Shown piece after piece: positions 40,281-56,498 of a stretch of 64,000 bases of DNA. Under the pieces are notes generated by a model. It was given only the letters and a program-made list of their open reading frames with translations. It was not told where the DNA came from and searched no databases. How positions within the stretch are numbered: position 1 is the first letter of the stretch; every line of letters begins with the position of its first letter. Made by a program: the position numbers and the translations under genes. Source of the stretch: Luteimonas sp. MC1572 (lineage in GTDB: Bacteria; Pseudomonadota; Gammaproteobacteria; Xanthomonadales; Xanthomonadaceae). The stretch spans positions 310,001 through 374,000 of the forward strand of contig NZ_CP067112.1 in NCBI RefSeq assembly GCF_016615815.1. The letters run 5' to 3'.

Positions 40281-41333
40281 ATGCACAAGACCGCCGCCTA
40301 TGCCGCCACGTCGGCCACGTCGCCGCTCGCCCCGTGGACGCTCGAGCGCCGCGCGCCGCGCACCGGCGAGGTGCTGATCGACATCCGCTACTGCGGGGTC
40401 TGCCATTCCGACCTGCACACCGTGCGCGGCGACTGGGGCCCGATGGACTACCCGCTGGTGCCCGGCCACGAGATCGTCGGCCACGTCGCCGCGGTCGGCG
40501 AGGGCGTCAGCCGCTACAAGGTGGGCGATGCGGTTGGCGTCGGCTGCTTCGTCGATTCCTGCCGCACCTGCGAACACTGCCAGGCCGGCGAGGAGCAGTA
40601 CTGCGCCGAGGGCATGGTCGGCACCTACGCCGGTCGCGACCGCAGCACCGGCGAGCCCACCCAGGGCGGCTACTCCACGCGCATCACCGTGCACGAGGAC
40701 TACGTGCTGCGCATTCCCGAGGGGCTGCCGCTGGACCGCGCGGCGCCGCTGCTGTGCGCCGGCATCACCACCTGGTCGCCGCTGAAGCATTTCGGCCTCA
40801 AGGCCGGCGACGAGCTGGCGGTGGTGGGCCTCGGCGGGCTGGGGCACATGGCGGTGAAGCTGGGCGTGGCGCTGGGCGCCAACGTGACCGTGCTCAGCAC
40901 GTCGGAGGGCAAGCGCGCGGACGCGCAGGCGCTCGGCGCGCACGCGTTCGAGGTGGTGGGCAAGGATCCGGCGGCCGGCAAGAAGCTCGCGCGCCGCTTC
41001 CACATGATCCTCGACACCGCGTCCGCCGCGCACGACTACAACCTCTACCTCGGCATGCTGAAGGTCGACGGCACCATGGTGCTGCTGGGCATGCCGGAGC
41101 CGACGCTGGTGGGCGCGGGTTCGCTGGTGATGGCGCGCCGGCGCCTGGCGGGATCGCTGATCGGCGGCATCCGCGAGACCCAGGAGATGCTGGATTTCTG
41201 CGCGGCCAACGGCGTGGTGTCGGACATCGAGCTGATCGACATCGCCGACATCAACGACGCCTACGAACGCATGTTGCGCAGCGACGTGCGCTATCGCTTC
41301 GTGATCGACGCCGCCAGCTTCGGCGCAGCCTGA
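40281..41333 (+). CDS. NAD(P)-dependent zinc alcohol dehydrogenase / aldehyde reductase (YahK type)
   Basis: A 350-residue medium-chain dehydrogenase. Catalytic zinc ligands are in CGVCHSDLH and GHEIVGHV; the structural zinc site is CRTCEHCQAGEEQYC. The Rossmann motif GLGGLGHMAVKLG is present. It resembles E. coli YahK and cinnamyl-type alcohol dehydrogenases that reduce aldehydes with NADPH. The physiological substrate is unknown. Seven bases separate it from the EamA transporter. Confidence 0.93.
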   Translation: MHKTAAYAATSATSPLAPWTLERRAPRTGEVLIDIRYCGVCHSDLHTVRGDWGPMDYPLVPGHEIVGHVAAVGEGVSRYKVGDAVGVGCFVDSCRTCEHCQAGEEQYCAEGMVGTYAGRDRSTGEPTQGGYSTRITVHEDYVLRIPEGLPLDRAAPLLCAGITTWSPLKHFGLKAGDELAVVGLGGLGHMAVKLGVALGANVTVLSTSEGKRADAQALGAHAFEVVGKDPAAGKKLARRFHMILDTASAAHDYNLYLGMLKVDGTMVLLGMPEPTLVGAGSLVMARRRLAGSLIGGIRETQEMLDFCAANGVVSDIELIDIADINDAYERMLRSDVRYRFVIDAASFGAA

Positions 41334-41340
41334 GCCGCGG

Positions 41341-42276
41341 GTGGAGATCGCGCCCGACGCCATCGCGGCCGCGGCTGCCGCCGGGGACCGCCAGCACCGC
41401 CACGCGGTGATCGCGATGCTGTTCGCGGTACTGGTGCTGTGCGCGATGGACGCGTGCATGAAGCAGCTCGCCGGGCATTACCCGCCGATGCAGGTGGCGG
41501 CGCTGCGCGGCATGGTCGGCCTGCCGCTGGTGCTGGCCTGGGCGGCGGCGAGCATCGGCCTGCCGGCGCTGCTGCGCGTGCACTGGCCGCTGCACCTGCT
41601 GCGTGGCGTGCTGGGCGTGGTGTTCCTGTCGTGCTTCGTGGCCGGGCTGCGCGACCTGCCGATGTCGACCGCGTACGCGATCAGCTTCGTCGGCCCGCTG
41701 CTGGTGACGGCGATGGCGGTGCCGCTGCTGCGCGAGCACGTCGGGCCGCGGCGCTGGACGGCGATCGCGGTGGGCATGCTGGGCGTGCTGGTGGTGCTGC
41801 GCCCGGGCGGCGAGGGGGTGATGACGCGCGCCGGCCTGCTGGTGCTGGGGGCGACCGTCTGCTACGCGGCTTCGGTGGTCACGGTGCGCATGCTGGCGCA
41901 GCGCGACAGCGCCCAGGCGCTGGTGTTCTGGTTCCTGGCGATGGTCGCGATCGGCGCCGGGCTGCTGGCCTGGCCGCAATGGGTGCCGCTGCGCGCGGTG
42001 GACGGCTGGCTGCTCGGGGGCGTGGCGCTGTTCGGCACGCTCGGCCAGGTGGCTCTCACCCACGCCTTCCGGCTCGGCGAGGCGTCTCTGGTGGCGCCGC
42101 TCGAGTACACCGCGCTGGTCTGGGTGGTGCTGCTGGACGTGGTGCTGTGGCAGGTGCTGCCGGATGCCATGACCTGGCTCGGCGCCGCGATCATCGTGGT
42201 CAGCGGCCTGTACCTGATGCGGCGCGAGCGCGTGGTGCGCGGCGTCGCTCCACCGGTCCCGCCTGGCAGCGCCTGA
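41341..42276 (+). CDS. EamA/DMT family transporter
   Basis: A 311-residue protein of about ten transmembrane helices with the duplicated EamA unit: first LFAVLVLCAMDACMKQL, MQVAALRGMVGLPLVL and SFVGPLLVTAMAVPLL; second half TVCYAASVVTVRMLAQ and YTALVWVVLLDVVLW. DMT members export small metabolites; the cargo is unknown. GTG start at 41341, seven bases after the dehydrogenase, so they form an operon. A good terminator follows. Confidence 0.92.
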   Translation: MEIAPDAIAAAAAAGDRQHRHAVIAMLFAVLVLCAMDACMKQLAGHYPPMQVAALRGMVGLPLVLAWAAASIGLPALLRVHWPLHLLRGVLGVVFLSCFVAGLRDLPMSTAYAISFVGPLLVTAMAVPLLREHVGPRRWTAIAVGMLGVLVVLRPGGEGVMTRAGLLVLGATVCYAASVVTVRMLAQRDSAQALVFWFLAMVAIGAGLLAWPQWVPLRAVDGWLLGGVALFGTLGQVALTHAFRLGEASLVAPLEYTALVWVVLLDVVLWQVLPDAMTWLGAAIIVVSGLYLMRRERVVRGVAPPVPPGSA

Positions 42277-42280
42277 AACG

Positions 42281-42308
42281 CGGAACGGGCCCTTGCGGGC
42301 CCGCTCCG
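42281..42308 (+). terminator. intrinsic terminator after the EamA gene
   Basis: GGAACGGGCCC pairs with GGGCCCGCTCC around TTGC, followed by GTTTA. The hairpin is also available to the convergent OmpW-like gene, whose stop is 37 bases away. Confidence 0.7.
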
Positions 42309-42344
42309 TTTACATCGGTGACCCTGCGGCCGTGGCCGGATGGA

Positions 42345-42977
42345 TCAGAAGCGCGCGCCGATGCCGACGCCCACCATCACCGGGTCGAGCTTGGCATCGC
42401 CAGCCTTGACGCCGTTGATCTTCACGTCGGAATCGCTCTGGAAATAGCGTGCGTCGGCACGCGCGAACCAGGTCGGGCTGATGTTGACGTCCATGCCGAC
42501 CGTCGCGACCGCGCCTTCGGCGGTTTCCACGCCAACGCGGTCGCCGGCCGGGGTGGCCGACTCCTTGTTGTAGTTGGTCTGGTGGTAACCCAGGCCGACG
42601 AACGGGCGCACCGTGCTTTCCACGGTGCCGAACCGGTACTGGCCGCTCAGCGAATAGGGCTGGGCGTCGACGCTGCCGACCTTCTGGCCGCCGGAGGTCA
42701 CGCGCTGGCCGTAACCGTCGGCACCCCAGGCTTCGACGCCGATGTTGTCGGTGGCGTGCCAGGTGACGCCCAGTGTCGGCGTGCCTTCACCGGCAAACTC
42801 GGTGCGCGCGCCGGCGATTTCGGGGTTGCGGGTGGGTTCGACCATGGAATAGCCGCCCACGACCGACACATGCTTGCCGGCGCCGTCCGCGGCGAAGGCC
42901 GCCGGCACGATGGCGAGCGCCAGGGCGGCGGGAATGGCCAGCTTGGCAACGCGGGAAATATTCTGCTTGGGGGACAT
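42345..42977 (-). CDS. OmpW family outer membrane protein
   Basis: A 210-residue protein with signal peptide (LAIPAALALAIVPAAFA) followed by an eight-stranded beta-barrel pattern. Alternating strands such as PTLGVTWHATDNIGVEAWG, VRPFVGLGYHQTNY and TWFARADARYFQSDSD are visible, and the C-terminus ends in F (GIGARF), as in outer-membrane proteins needing the BAM complex. OmpW channels admit hydrophobic molecules. GGAG lies 12 bases before the ATG. Confidence 0.88.
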   Translation of the reverse strand: MSPKQNISRVAKLAIPAALALAIVPAAFAADGAGKHVSVVGGYSMVEPTRNPEIAGARTEFAGEGTPTLGVTWHATDNIGVEAWGADGYGQRVTSGGQKVGSVDAQPYSLSGQYRFGTVESTVRPFVGLGYHQTNYNKESATPAGDRVGVETAEGAVATVGMDVNISPTWFARADARYFQSDSDVKINGVKAGDAKLDPVMVGVGIGARF

Positions 42978-43191
42978 TGGGGGAGGTCTCCTCTTTAAGG
43001 ACATGTATGCCCCGGGGAGTGGGGCGCAGCCACGGTAGCGACGCGTCGATGAATCGCGCTTGTCGACGCGGCGGGCGGAAGGGAACTTCCACACATCGGA
43101 TTCAGGCCCTGCACCGGGCGGCGACCAACGTGAACGGGATGACCTTGGTCACGGCGGCGAATGGCAGGTATCGGCGAGGCACCCGATTCGC

Positions 43192-43197
43192 TAGATT
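43192..43197 (+). promoter_or_regulatory. TAGATT -10-like box upstream of the YggN-like gene
   Basis: TAGATT (GCTAGATTC) ends 30 bases before the ATG, the same spacing as other TAGAAT boxes in this window. No -35 is clear. Between 42978 and 43191 there is nothing else I can name. Confidence 0.4.
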
Positions 43198-43227
43198 CAT
43201 GGCCCCGAACCCCGCGTCCAGGCCCAC

Positions 43228-43980
43228 ATGCGCAAGATCGCCATCGCCGCTTCCCTGATGTTGGCCTGCGGCGGCGTCGCCGCCGCTGATGTCTCCGTCG
43301 ACTGCGATATCGACAGCGACTACGACTTCCACCTGAGCGAGAAGAGCGTGATCCTGCTCGACAGGGGCGCGTCGCCGCACACCGTGCTGGTGCGCAAGGG
43401 GCGCTTGTTCATCGACGACCGCTGGGTGCAGGTGTCCGACGCCGACGCGCGACGCCTGGTGGACTATGAGCGCGAGGCGCGTGCGGCCATGCCGCTGGCC
43501 GCGTCAGTCGCGCGCCAGGCCGCCGGCATTGCCTTCGAGGTGCTGGGCGAGGTGGCGGCCGGCTTCGGCAGCGATCCGGATGCGGCGCGGCAGAAGTTCG
43601 CCGGCGTGCGCAGGGAGCTCGATGCCGCGCTCGCCGCGTCGGTGACCCCGAGCCGTTTCAACCGCGAGCAGCTCAACGACGCCATCGGAGCGGCCGTCGC
43701 CCAGGCGGTGCCGGCGCTGGTCGGCGACATCGTCGGCGGCGCGCTGCGCGCCGCGTTCAGCGGCGACGCCAGCCGCCTGCAGCGCCTGGAATCCCTGGAT
43801 GCCGAGATCGAGGCGCTGGTGGAGCCGCGCGCACGTGCGCTCGAGGCCGATGCGCAGGCGTTGTGCCGGCGCATGGAAGCCCTGGATGCGATCGACGACG
43901 CGCTCGAGTTCCGCCTGCCGGACGGGCGCGCGCTGGATCTGCACCGGGTGGACACCGGGAGCCGCGCGGCTGGCGGTTGA
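43228..43980 (+). CDS. DUF2884 (YggN-like) exported protein
   Basis: A 250-residue protein with signal peptide (IAIAASLMLACGGVAAA). It has the DUF2884 features: CDIDSDYDFHLSEKSVILL start, WVQVSDADARRLVDYEREAR and a C-terminal helical part with RLQRLESLDAEIEALV and the paired cysteine-containing DAQALCRRMEALD. YggN-like proteins are periplasmic and uncharacterised. It is divergent from the OmpW-like gene. Confidence 0.85.
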   Translation: MRKIAIAASLMLACGGVAAADVSVDCDIDSDYDFHLSEKSVILLDRGASPHTVLVRKGRLFIDDRWVQVSDADARRLVDYEREARAAMPLAASVARQAAGIAFEVLGEVAAGFGSDPDAARQKFAGVRRELDAALAASVTPSRFNREQLNDAIGAAVAQAVPALVGDIVGGALRAAFSGDASRLQRLESLDAEIEALVEPRARALEADAQALCRRMEALDAIDDALEFRLPDGRALDLHRVDTGSRAAGG

Positions 43981-44001
43981 CGCCCTAAGGGCTTGGCGAG
44001 G

Positions 44002-44030
44002 TTGGCGCATTCCGGCAGCGGGGCCACAAT
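44002..44030 (+). promoter_or_regulatory. probable promoter of aceF-lpd
   Basis: TTGGCG at 44002-44007 and CACAAT at 44025-44030 are separated by exactly 17 bases. The -10 ends 28 bases before the aceF ATG. Confidence 0.5.
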
Positions 44031-44058
44031 AGCCCCTCCCCAGATCGTGGAGTGCCGG

Positions 44059-47285
<3,227 letters not shown>

Positions 47286-47300
47286 CGCGCATGTCCCGGC

Positions 47301-47325
47301 GCGGTCCCGGCGTGCCCGGGACCGC
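47301..47325 (+). terminator. hairpin after lpdA
   Basis: GCGGTCCCGG pairs with CCGGGACCGC around five bases, 15 bases past the stop. No U-tract. From 47326 to 47513 I see no gene. Confidence 0.5.
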
Positions 47326-47513
47326 ATTGCGTGACCGCCAGCGCGCCGACACGCGACGGCCGTCGCGGTTCCACCTGCCTTAGGGCCAGCCCCATCTGTT
47401 GCCATCCGCCATCGGCGCGCCCACTCGGGACGCCGGCGGCGACGCCTGCATGCGGTTCCCGCATCGGGAACGAGGGTCAACGCGCGCAAGCGCAGCCATG
47501 AGGGGTGGAAAGA

Positions 47514-49451
47514 ATGAGCATTCGAAGCAAACGGGCACTGTCCGCGGCCACGCTGTCGGCCGGGGTGCTGTGCTGCGCCATGGCCGCCGGCAGCGCGGCT
47601 GCCCGCGAAGTGCCGCGCGCGCCCGTGACCGGCGCGGACGCGCTGGCCGACGCGGCCGCGCAGCGCGAGGAAGCTGCGCTCGAAACGCGCCTGCGCCATG
47701 AGGAGACGCGCCTGCGCGTGGAACGCGCCGCCTATCCCGGGTATTTCGCGCGCGCCTATGCCGCGTATCCGGCGATCCCGCGCGGGACGCTCGAGGCACT
47801 CGCGTTCGTGCAGAGCCGCTGGCACAACGTGCAGCCCGCGGCCGATGCCGCCATGGCCGATCACCACATGCCCGAAGCCCACGGCCTGATGGGCCTGTAC
47901 GCCGGCAACGGCTTCGCCGACCAGGTGGCAGAGGCTGCGGCACTGCTCGGCGTGAGCGGCGGGCGCGTGAAGCGCGATCCCGCCACCAACGTCATGGCCG
48001 CCGCCGTGCTGCTGGACCGCGCCCTGCGCGGCCACGACGTGCGCGCGCCCGAAGCGCTGGCGCCGGTGCTGGCCGCCTATGCCGGCTTCGCGCAGGCGCC
48101 CGGCAGCGGCGCGATCGAGGACTACGCCCGCGCCAGCTTCGCCTTCGACGTGCTGCTGGCGATGGACCGCGGCGTCGACGAGAAGGGCATGGTCGTGCCG
48201 CAGCGCGCGATCGCCTGGGAGCGCGCGTTCCCGGCGACGCAGCTGGCGCGGTTGAACGCGCCGTTCGTGCGCCTGGACGTGGAGAACGACCGCATCGAGA
48301 CCGATGCCTTTGCGATCGATCCGGTCAGCGAACAGCTGGTGCGCAAGGATGCGGCCGCGGCGCGCGGCGACGTGGGCGCGGCGAGTACCGACTACGGCCC
48401 GGCGATCTGGGACCCCGCGCATTCGAGCAACTACAACGCCTCGCGCGCCGCCGCGGTCAGCGCCGTCACGCTGCATACCGCGCAGGGCAGCTACGCCGGC
48501 ACCATCAGCTGGTTCAAGAACTCCACGTCCAGTGTCAGCGCCCATTACGTGATCCGCAGTTCCGACGGCCAGGTCACGCAGATGGTGCGCAACGCCCACA
48601 CCGCTTGGCACGTGCGCAACCAGAACAGCTACACGCTGGGCATCGAGCACGAGGGCTACGTCAACAACAGCGCCTGGTACACCACGGCGATGTACAACGC
48701 GTCGGCGGCGCTGGTGCGCGACTTCTGCGCCAAGTACAGCGCCATCAGCTGCGCAAGCGCGTACCGCGGCGCGCCCAGCAGCGGCATCAACGTTCTGCCC
48801 ACCAGCGTCAAGGTCAAGGGTCACCAGCACTTCACCGGCCAGACGCATACCGATCCGGGCATCAACTGGAATTGGGCGGGGTATTACACGCGCCTGAATC
48901 CCGGCAGCGGCGGCACCACGCGGATCCTCGACAGCTTCGAGAGCAACGTCGGCCACTTCAACACCGGCCCGGCGTACTCGGGGAGCACCACGGGGATCTC
49001 GGCGGCGTCCACGGCGACCCGCGACTGCGCCACACGCAAAAACGGCAGCTGTTCGCTGCGCGTGCTGCTCAAGGACAACACCGCGACGTCAGCCAGCTGG
49101 GCGGTCCGCCTGCTGTCGGGCTCCGGCAACCCGGGCAGCAACACCGCGATCACCCGCGCCAACGGCTCGGTCGGGTTCTGGGTGTTTTCCGCGGGCAGCG
49201 GGCTGACTGTCGGCGTCGGCGTCGATGACAGCGACGGCACCGAGCGCTCGGTGAGCCGCAGCGTGCCGGCCAACACCTGGACCTACGTGCAGTGGAGCCT
49301 CACCGACGCCGCGCAGTGGGACGCGTGGGTCGGCAACGCCAACGGTGCGATCACCGGGTCCAGCGTCCATCTCGACGCGATCTGGCTGTACCACGCCAAT
49401 ACCAGCTACGACCTCAACGTCTACATCGACGACGTGCAGGCCCGTAACTGA
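47514..49451 (+). CDS. secreted N-acetylmuramoyl-L-alanine amidase (Amidase_2) with extra domains
   Basis: A 645-residue exported protein. Signal peptide 1-30. Residues 50-200 are helical with a lysozyme/transglycosylase-like feel (LEALAFVQSRWHNVQPAADAAM), not confirmed. The Amidase_2 domain at about 290-470 shows the zinc-site pattern TLHTAQGSYAG, SAHYVIRSSDGQVTQMV, GIEHEGYV and GHQHFTGQTHTDPG. The C-terminal 170 residues are a jelly-roll-like domain (SCSLRVLLKDN, WVFSAGSGLTVGVGVDDSDG), possibly glycan-binding. Its own cell wall or that of other bacteria could be the target; the N-terminal part argues for a two-activity enzyme, as inference. ATG 47514 is chosen over GTG 47505. Confidence 0.88.
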   Translation: MSIRSKRALSAATLSAGVLCCAMAAGSAAAREVPRAPVTGADALADAAAQREEAALETRLRHEETRLRVERAAYPGYFARAYAAYPAIPRGTLEALAFVQSRWHNVQPAADAAMADHHMPEAHGLMGLYAGNGFADQVAEAAALLGVSGGRVKRDPATNVMAAAVLLDRALRGHDVRAPEALAPVLAAYAGFAQAPGSGAIEDYARASFAFDVLLAMDRGVDEKGMVVPQRAIAWERAFPATQLARLNAPFVRLDVENDRIETDAFAIDPVSEQLVRKDAAAARGDVGAASTDYGPAIWDPAHSSNYNASRAAAVSAVTLHTAQGSYAGTISWFKNSTSSVSAHYVIRSSDGQVTQMVRNAHTAWHVRNQNSYTLGIEHEGYVNNSAWYTTAMYNASAALVRDFCAKYSAISCASAYRGAPSSGINVLPTSVKVKGHQHFTGQTHTDPGINWNWAGYYTRLNPGSGGTTRILDSFESNVGHFNTGPAYSGSTTGISAASTATRDCATRKNGSCSLRVLLKDNTATSASWAVRLLSGSGNPGSNTAITRANGSVGFWVFSAGSGLTVGVGVDDSDGTERSVSRSVPANTWTYVQWSLTDAAQWDAWVGNANGAITGSSVHLDAIWLYHANTSYDLNVYIDDVQARN

Positions 49452-49478
49452 GTCTGCAAACCACCGTGCCAGCAATCC

Positions 49479-49504
49479 GAAGCCCCGGCGTCAGCCGGGG
49501 CTTC
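49479..49504 (+). terminator. hairpin terminator 1 after the amidase
   Basis: GAAGCCCCGGC and GCCGGGGCTTC pair perfectly over 11 bp around GTCA. It lies 27 bases after the stop and resembles a strong rho-independent stem, though T residues behind it are few (CGCCGTT). Confidence 0.65.
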
Positions 49505-49544
49505 GCCGTTCCGGGGCCGGCACGGGCCGGTGGCGCCAGAAAAG

Positions 49545-49572
49545 CGAAGCCCCGGTAGCAGCCGGGGCTTCG
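49545..49572 (+). terminator. hairpin terminator 2, near-duplicate stem
   Basis: CGAAGCCCCGG pairs with CCGGGGCTTCG over 11 bp around TAGCAG. Its stem is almost the same as that of the hairpin 40 bases upstream, so the gap contains two versions of one element. From 49573 to 49735 nothing more is identified. Confidence 0.5.
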
Positions 49573-49740
49573 GGCGGAGGTCTGCACGGATCGACGAGGA
49601 GTGCACAGGCCACGCGCAGAAGATGGACAGCGGTGCCTCGCGAAGGTTCCGGGCTTTCCGGCATGAATTTACTGAATAGCGGCATCCGGGGCCGGGTCAC
49701 GCTTCCGGAACGGGGTGGTGGTGCTCGGGATCACCGGGGC

Positions 49741-49749
49741 TGGTATACT
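49741..49749 (+). promoter_or_regulatory. extended -10 promoter of the atp operon
   Basis: TGG-TATACT, a strong extended -10 match, ends 58 bases before the atpI GTG. It is the best promoter in the 356-bp gap upstream of the ATP synthase genes. Confidence 0.65.
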
Positions 49750-49807
49750 TTCGGGGCTCGATGGGGCCGTTTGTTGGCGGTCCCGCTCCACAGCCACAGG
49801 ATCCCAT

Positions 49808-50191
49808 GTGTTGACTTCCGTTGCCGAGGGCTGGCGGCTGGTACGGCGCGCACTCATCTGGCAGGTGGTTGCGGTCGCGGTGCTTGCATTGGCCTTCCTC
49901 CCGGTGGGGGCGGCCTGGAGCCTCGCGGCACTGGCCGGGGGTGGCGCCATCGCCATCGGCGGCGCGCTGTCCGGCGCGCTGGCGCTGGGCGGAGGAGTCG
50001 GGCCGGCGACCGGTGCGCTGATGCGCATGGTGCTGGGCCTGGCGGTGAAGTGGGTGGTGGTGGTCGCGGCACTGGTTCTGGCGGTAGGCGTGGCGCGGTT
50101 GCCTGCGCTCGCGGCGCTGGCCGGCGTCGTGGTCGCCCTGGTGGTACAGATGCTGGCAATGGCCGGCGTTACTCGAAACGGGAAGCATTGA
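49808..50191 (+). CDS. atpI: ATP synthase subunit I
   Basis: A 127-residue membrane protein with four hydrophobic segments (LIWQVVAVAVLALAFL, WSLAALAGGGAIAIGGAL, MVLGLAVKWVVVVAALVLA, ALAALAGVVVALVVQML). AtpI is an accessory protein thought to help c-ring assembly. It starts at GTG 49808 with AGGAT upstream. An open frame back to 49715 exists but lacks a start signal. First gene of the ATP synthase operon. Confidence 0.88.
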   Translation: MLTSVAEGWRLVRRALIWQVVAVAVLALAFLPVGAAWSLAALAGGGAIAIGGALSGALALGGGVGPATGALMRMVLGLAVKWVVVVAALVLAVGVARLPALAALAGVVVALVVQMLAMAGVTRNGKH

Positions 50192-50193
50192 AC

Positions 50194-50991
50194 ATGGCGG
50201 CTGAGTCGGATCTGACCCCCACCAGCTACATCCAGCACCACCTGCAGAACCTCACCGCGCAGGTTGGCGAGGGCGGCTTCATGACCGTCAACGTCGACAC
50301 GCTGGTGAGCTCGGTGGCGATGGGCCTGCTGATCACCTTCCTGTTCTGGCTGGGTACGCGCCGGGCGACGGCGGGCGTTCCGGGCAAGTGGCAGGCGGTG
50401 GTGGAAATGATGCTGGAGTTCGTCGATCGCCAGGCGCGCGACACGTACCACGGCTCCAGCAAGCTGGTCACGCCCATCGCGATCACGCTGTTCTTCTGGA
50501 TCCTGCTGATGAACATGCTGAAGTTCATCCCCGCGGACTTCTTCGCCATCCCGCTGTCGTGGGTAGGCGTGGAGTACTGGAAGCCGGTGCCCACCGCCGA
50601 CGTCAACGCCACCCTCGGCATGTCGATCAGCGTGTTCTTCCTGATGCTGTTCTTCGCGCTGCGCGCGAAGGGCATCGGCGGCTTCACCAAGGAATTCCTG
50701 ACGGCGCCGTTCGGCAAGTGGATGATGCCGTTCAACCTGATCCTCAACATCGTCGAATGGCTGTCGAAGCCGATTTCGCTGGCGATGCGACTGTTCGGCA
50801 ACATGTTCGGCGGCGAGATCGTCTTCCTGCTGATCTGGGTGCTTGGCGGTGCCGGCATCGTCGGCCTGATCGGCGGCGCGGTGTTCGGCTTCGGCTGGAT
50901 GATCTTCCACATCCTCGTCGTGCCGCTGCAGGCCTTCATCTTCATGATGCTGTCCATCGTCTACCTCAGCCTGTCCGAGGACAGCCACTGA
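50194..50991 (+). CDS. atpB: ATP synthase Fo subunit a
   Basis: A 265-residue multispanning stator subunit. The essential arginine R199 lies in ISLAMRLFGNMFGGE, and the C-terminal helix LVVPLQAFIFMMLSIVYL closes the proton channel. Two bases separate the atpI stop and its ATG. The length fits E. coli AtpB (271). Confidence 0.98.
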   Translation: MAAESDLTPTSYIQHHLQNLTAQVGEGGFMTVNVDTLVSSVAMGLLITFLFWLGTRRATAGVPGKWQAVVEMMLEFVDRQARDTYHGSSKLVTPIAITLFFWILLMNMLKFIPADFFAIPLSWVGVEYWKPVPTADVNATLGMSISVFFLMLFFALRAKGIGGFTKEFLTAPFGKWMMPFNLILNIVEWLSKPISLAMRLFGNMFGGEIVFLLIWVLGGAGIVGLIGGAVFGFGWMIFHILVVPLQAFIFMMLSIVYLSLSEDSH

Positions 50992-51029
50992 GGCCCGCGT
51001 CGCCCTGACACGTTCCACCCTTCCAATAA

Positions 51030-51350
<321 letters not shown>

Positions 51351-51366
51351 TCGCGTCGACACGCCG

Positions 51367-51393
51367 GGCGTGGACGGGTTGACCGTCCACGCC
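51367..51393 (+). promoter_or_regulatory. perfect hairpin between atpE and atpF
   Basis: GGCGTGGACGG and CCGTCCACGCC pair over 11 bp around GTTGA. It sits 17 bases after the atpE stop and could block exonucleases and so raise atpE mRNA stability; this is inferred. Confidence 0.55.
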
Positions 51394-51448
51394 ATGGCGT
51401 GAAAGCCGGCATGCACCGCATGCCCCGACCACCAGGACAGGCATTGCC

Positions 51449-51919
51449 ATGAACATCAATCTCACCCTGATCGCCCAGGCGCTCGCATTCGCGGCGCTCA
51501 TCTGGCTGATCGCGACCTTCGTCTGGCCGCCGTTGCTCAAGGCCATCGAAGAACGCCAGCAGAAGATCGCCGAGGGCCTCGCCGCCGCGGACAACAGCCA
51601 GCGCGCGCTTGCGCAGGCCCAGGACACGGCGAACCAGGAACTCAAGGCGGCGCGTGCCAAGGCCAACGAGATCATCGACCAGGCCCACCAGCGCGCCACC
51701 CAGATCGTGGATGCCGCGCGCGTCGAGGCCCAGACCGAGTCCATCCGCCAGAAGGCGGTGTTCGAGGCCGAGATCGAGGCGTCCGCCAACCGCGCCCGCG
51801 AGGACCTGCGTCGCCAGGTGTCCGCGCTTGCGGTGACCGGTGCCGAGCGTCTGTTGAAGCGCGAGATCGACGCCGGCGTCCACAAGGCGCTGCTCGACGA
51901 ACTCGCCGCGGAGATCTGA
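51449..51919 (+). CDS. atpF: ATP synthase Fo subunit b
   Basis: A 156-residue stator protein with one N-terminal membrane helix ([24 protein letters not shown]) and a long charged coiled coil rich in A, E, K and Q ([20 protein letters not shown] onward). Matches E. coli AtpF in length exactly. Confidence 0.97.
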   Translation: MNINLTLIAQALAFAALIWLIATFVWPPLLKAIEERQQKIAEGLAAADNSQRALAQAQDTANQELKAARAKANEIIDQAHQRATQIVDAARVEAQTESIRQKAVFEAEIEASANRAREDLRRQVSALAVTGAERLLKREIDAGVHKALLDELAAEI

Positions 51920-51924
51920 AGCCG

Positions 51925-52452
51925 ATGAGCCAGGAGATCACCCTCGCCCGCCCCTACGCGCGTGCCGTGTTCGGCATCGCCCGCGACGCCGGCGCATTCG
52001 TGCCGTGGTCGCAGGCGTTGGCGTTCTCCGCCCACGTCGCGGCCGATCCCCGCGTGCGCCCGCTGCTGGGCCACCCGGAGTTCGCCGACGCGGAGGCCGT
52101 CGCGCTGCTCTCGGCCGACAGCGTGCCGCAGGACTTCGCCGCGTTCCTGGCGCTGCTGGCCGGCAATGGCCGGTTGGCACTGCTGCCCGAAGTCGCCGCG
52201 CTCTATGAAGAACTGCGTGCGGACGCCGAGCAGGTCGTGCGCGCCACGGTGACCTCGGCGACGGAACTGCCGGTCGCCGAGCTCGAGGCGATCCGCGGTG
52301 CGCTCAAGCGCCGGTTCGGTCGCGACGTCGAGGTGCAGACCGCCGTCGACGCCGCGCTCATCGGCGGCGCGGTGATCAGCGCCGGTGACGTGGTCATCGA
52401 CGGTTCGCTGCGCGGCAAGCTCTCCCGCCTGCAGTCGGCACTCAGCCAGTAA
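51925..52452 (+). CDS. atpH: ATP synthase F1 subunit delta
   Basis: A 175-residue stator-linking subunit. N-terminal ARPYARAVFGIARDAG and C-terminal GGAVISAGDVVIDGSLRGKLSRL are the family ends. Starts five bases after atpF. Confidence 0.96.
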   Translation: MSQEITLARPYARAVFGIARDAGAFVPWSQALAFSAHVAADPRVRPLLGHPEFADAEAVALLSADSVPQDFAAFLALLAGNGRLALLPEVAALYEELRADAEQVVRATVTSATELPVAELEAIRGALKRRFGRDVEVQTAVDAALIGGAVISAGDVVIDGSLRGKLSRLQSALSQ

Positions 52453-52557
52453 GCACCGGACGCGGCAGCCGCCAGCAGGCACCGCTGCGCGCCGCGCCCA
52501 CCACAAAGTTCCACTTATCGCGCACCACCCAAACCGGTGCGCCCGAGGATCCCGGAA

Positions 52558-54108
<1,551 letters not shown>

Positions 54109-54124
54109 GCCGCACGCCGGCGGA

Positions 54125-54146
54125 CACGGGCGCGCAGGCGCCCGTG
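54125..54146 (+). promoter_or_regulatory. perfect hairpin between atpA and atpG
   Basis: CACGGGCGC and GCGCCCGTG pair over 9 bp around GCAG in the 75-bp gap. It may tune expression within the operon; no U-tract, so not an obvious terminator. Confidence 0.45.
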
Positions 54147-54183
54147 CACCGCGGCTGACGGACCAGGGCCCACGGAGAAAGAG

Positions 54184-56488
<2,305 letters not shown>

Positions 56489-56498
56489 GGAAACAGCC

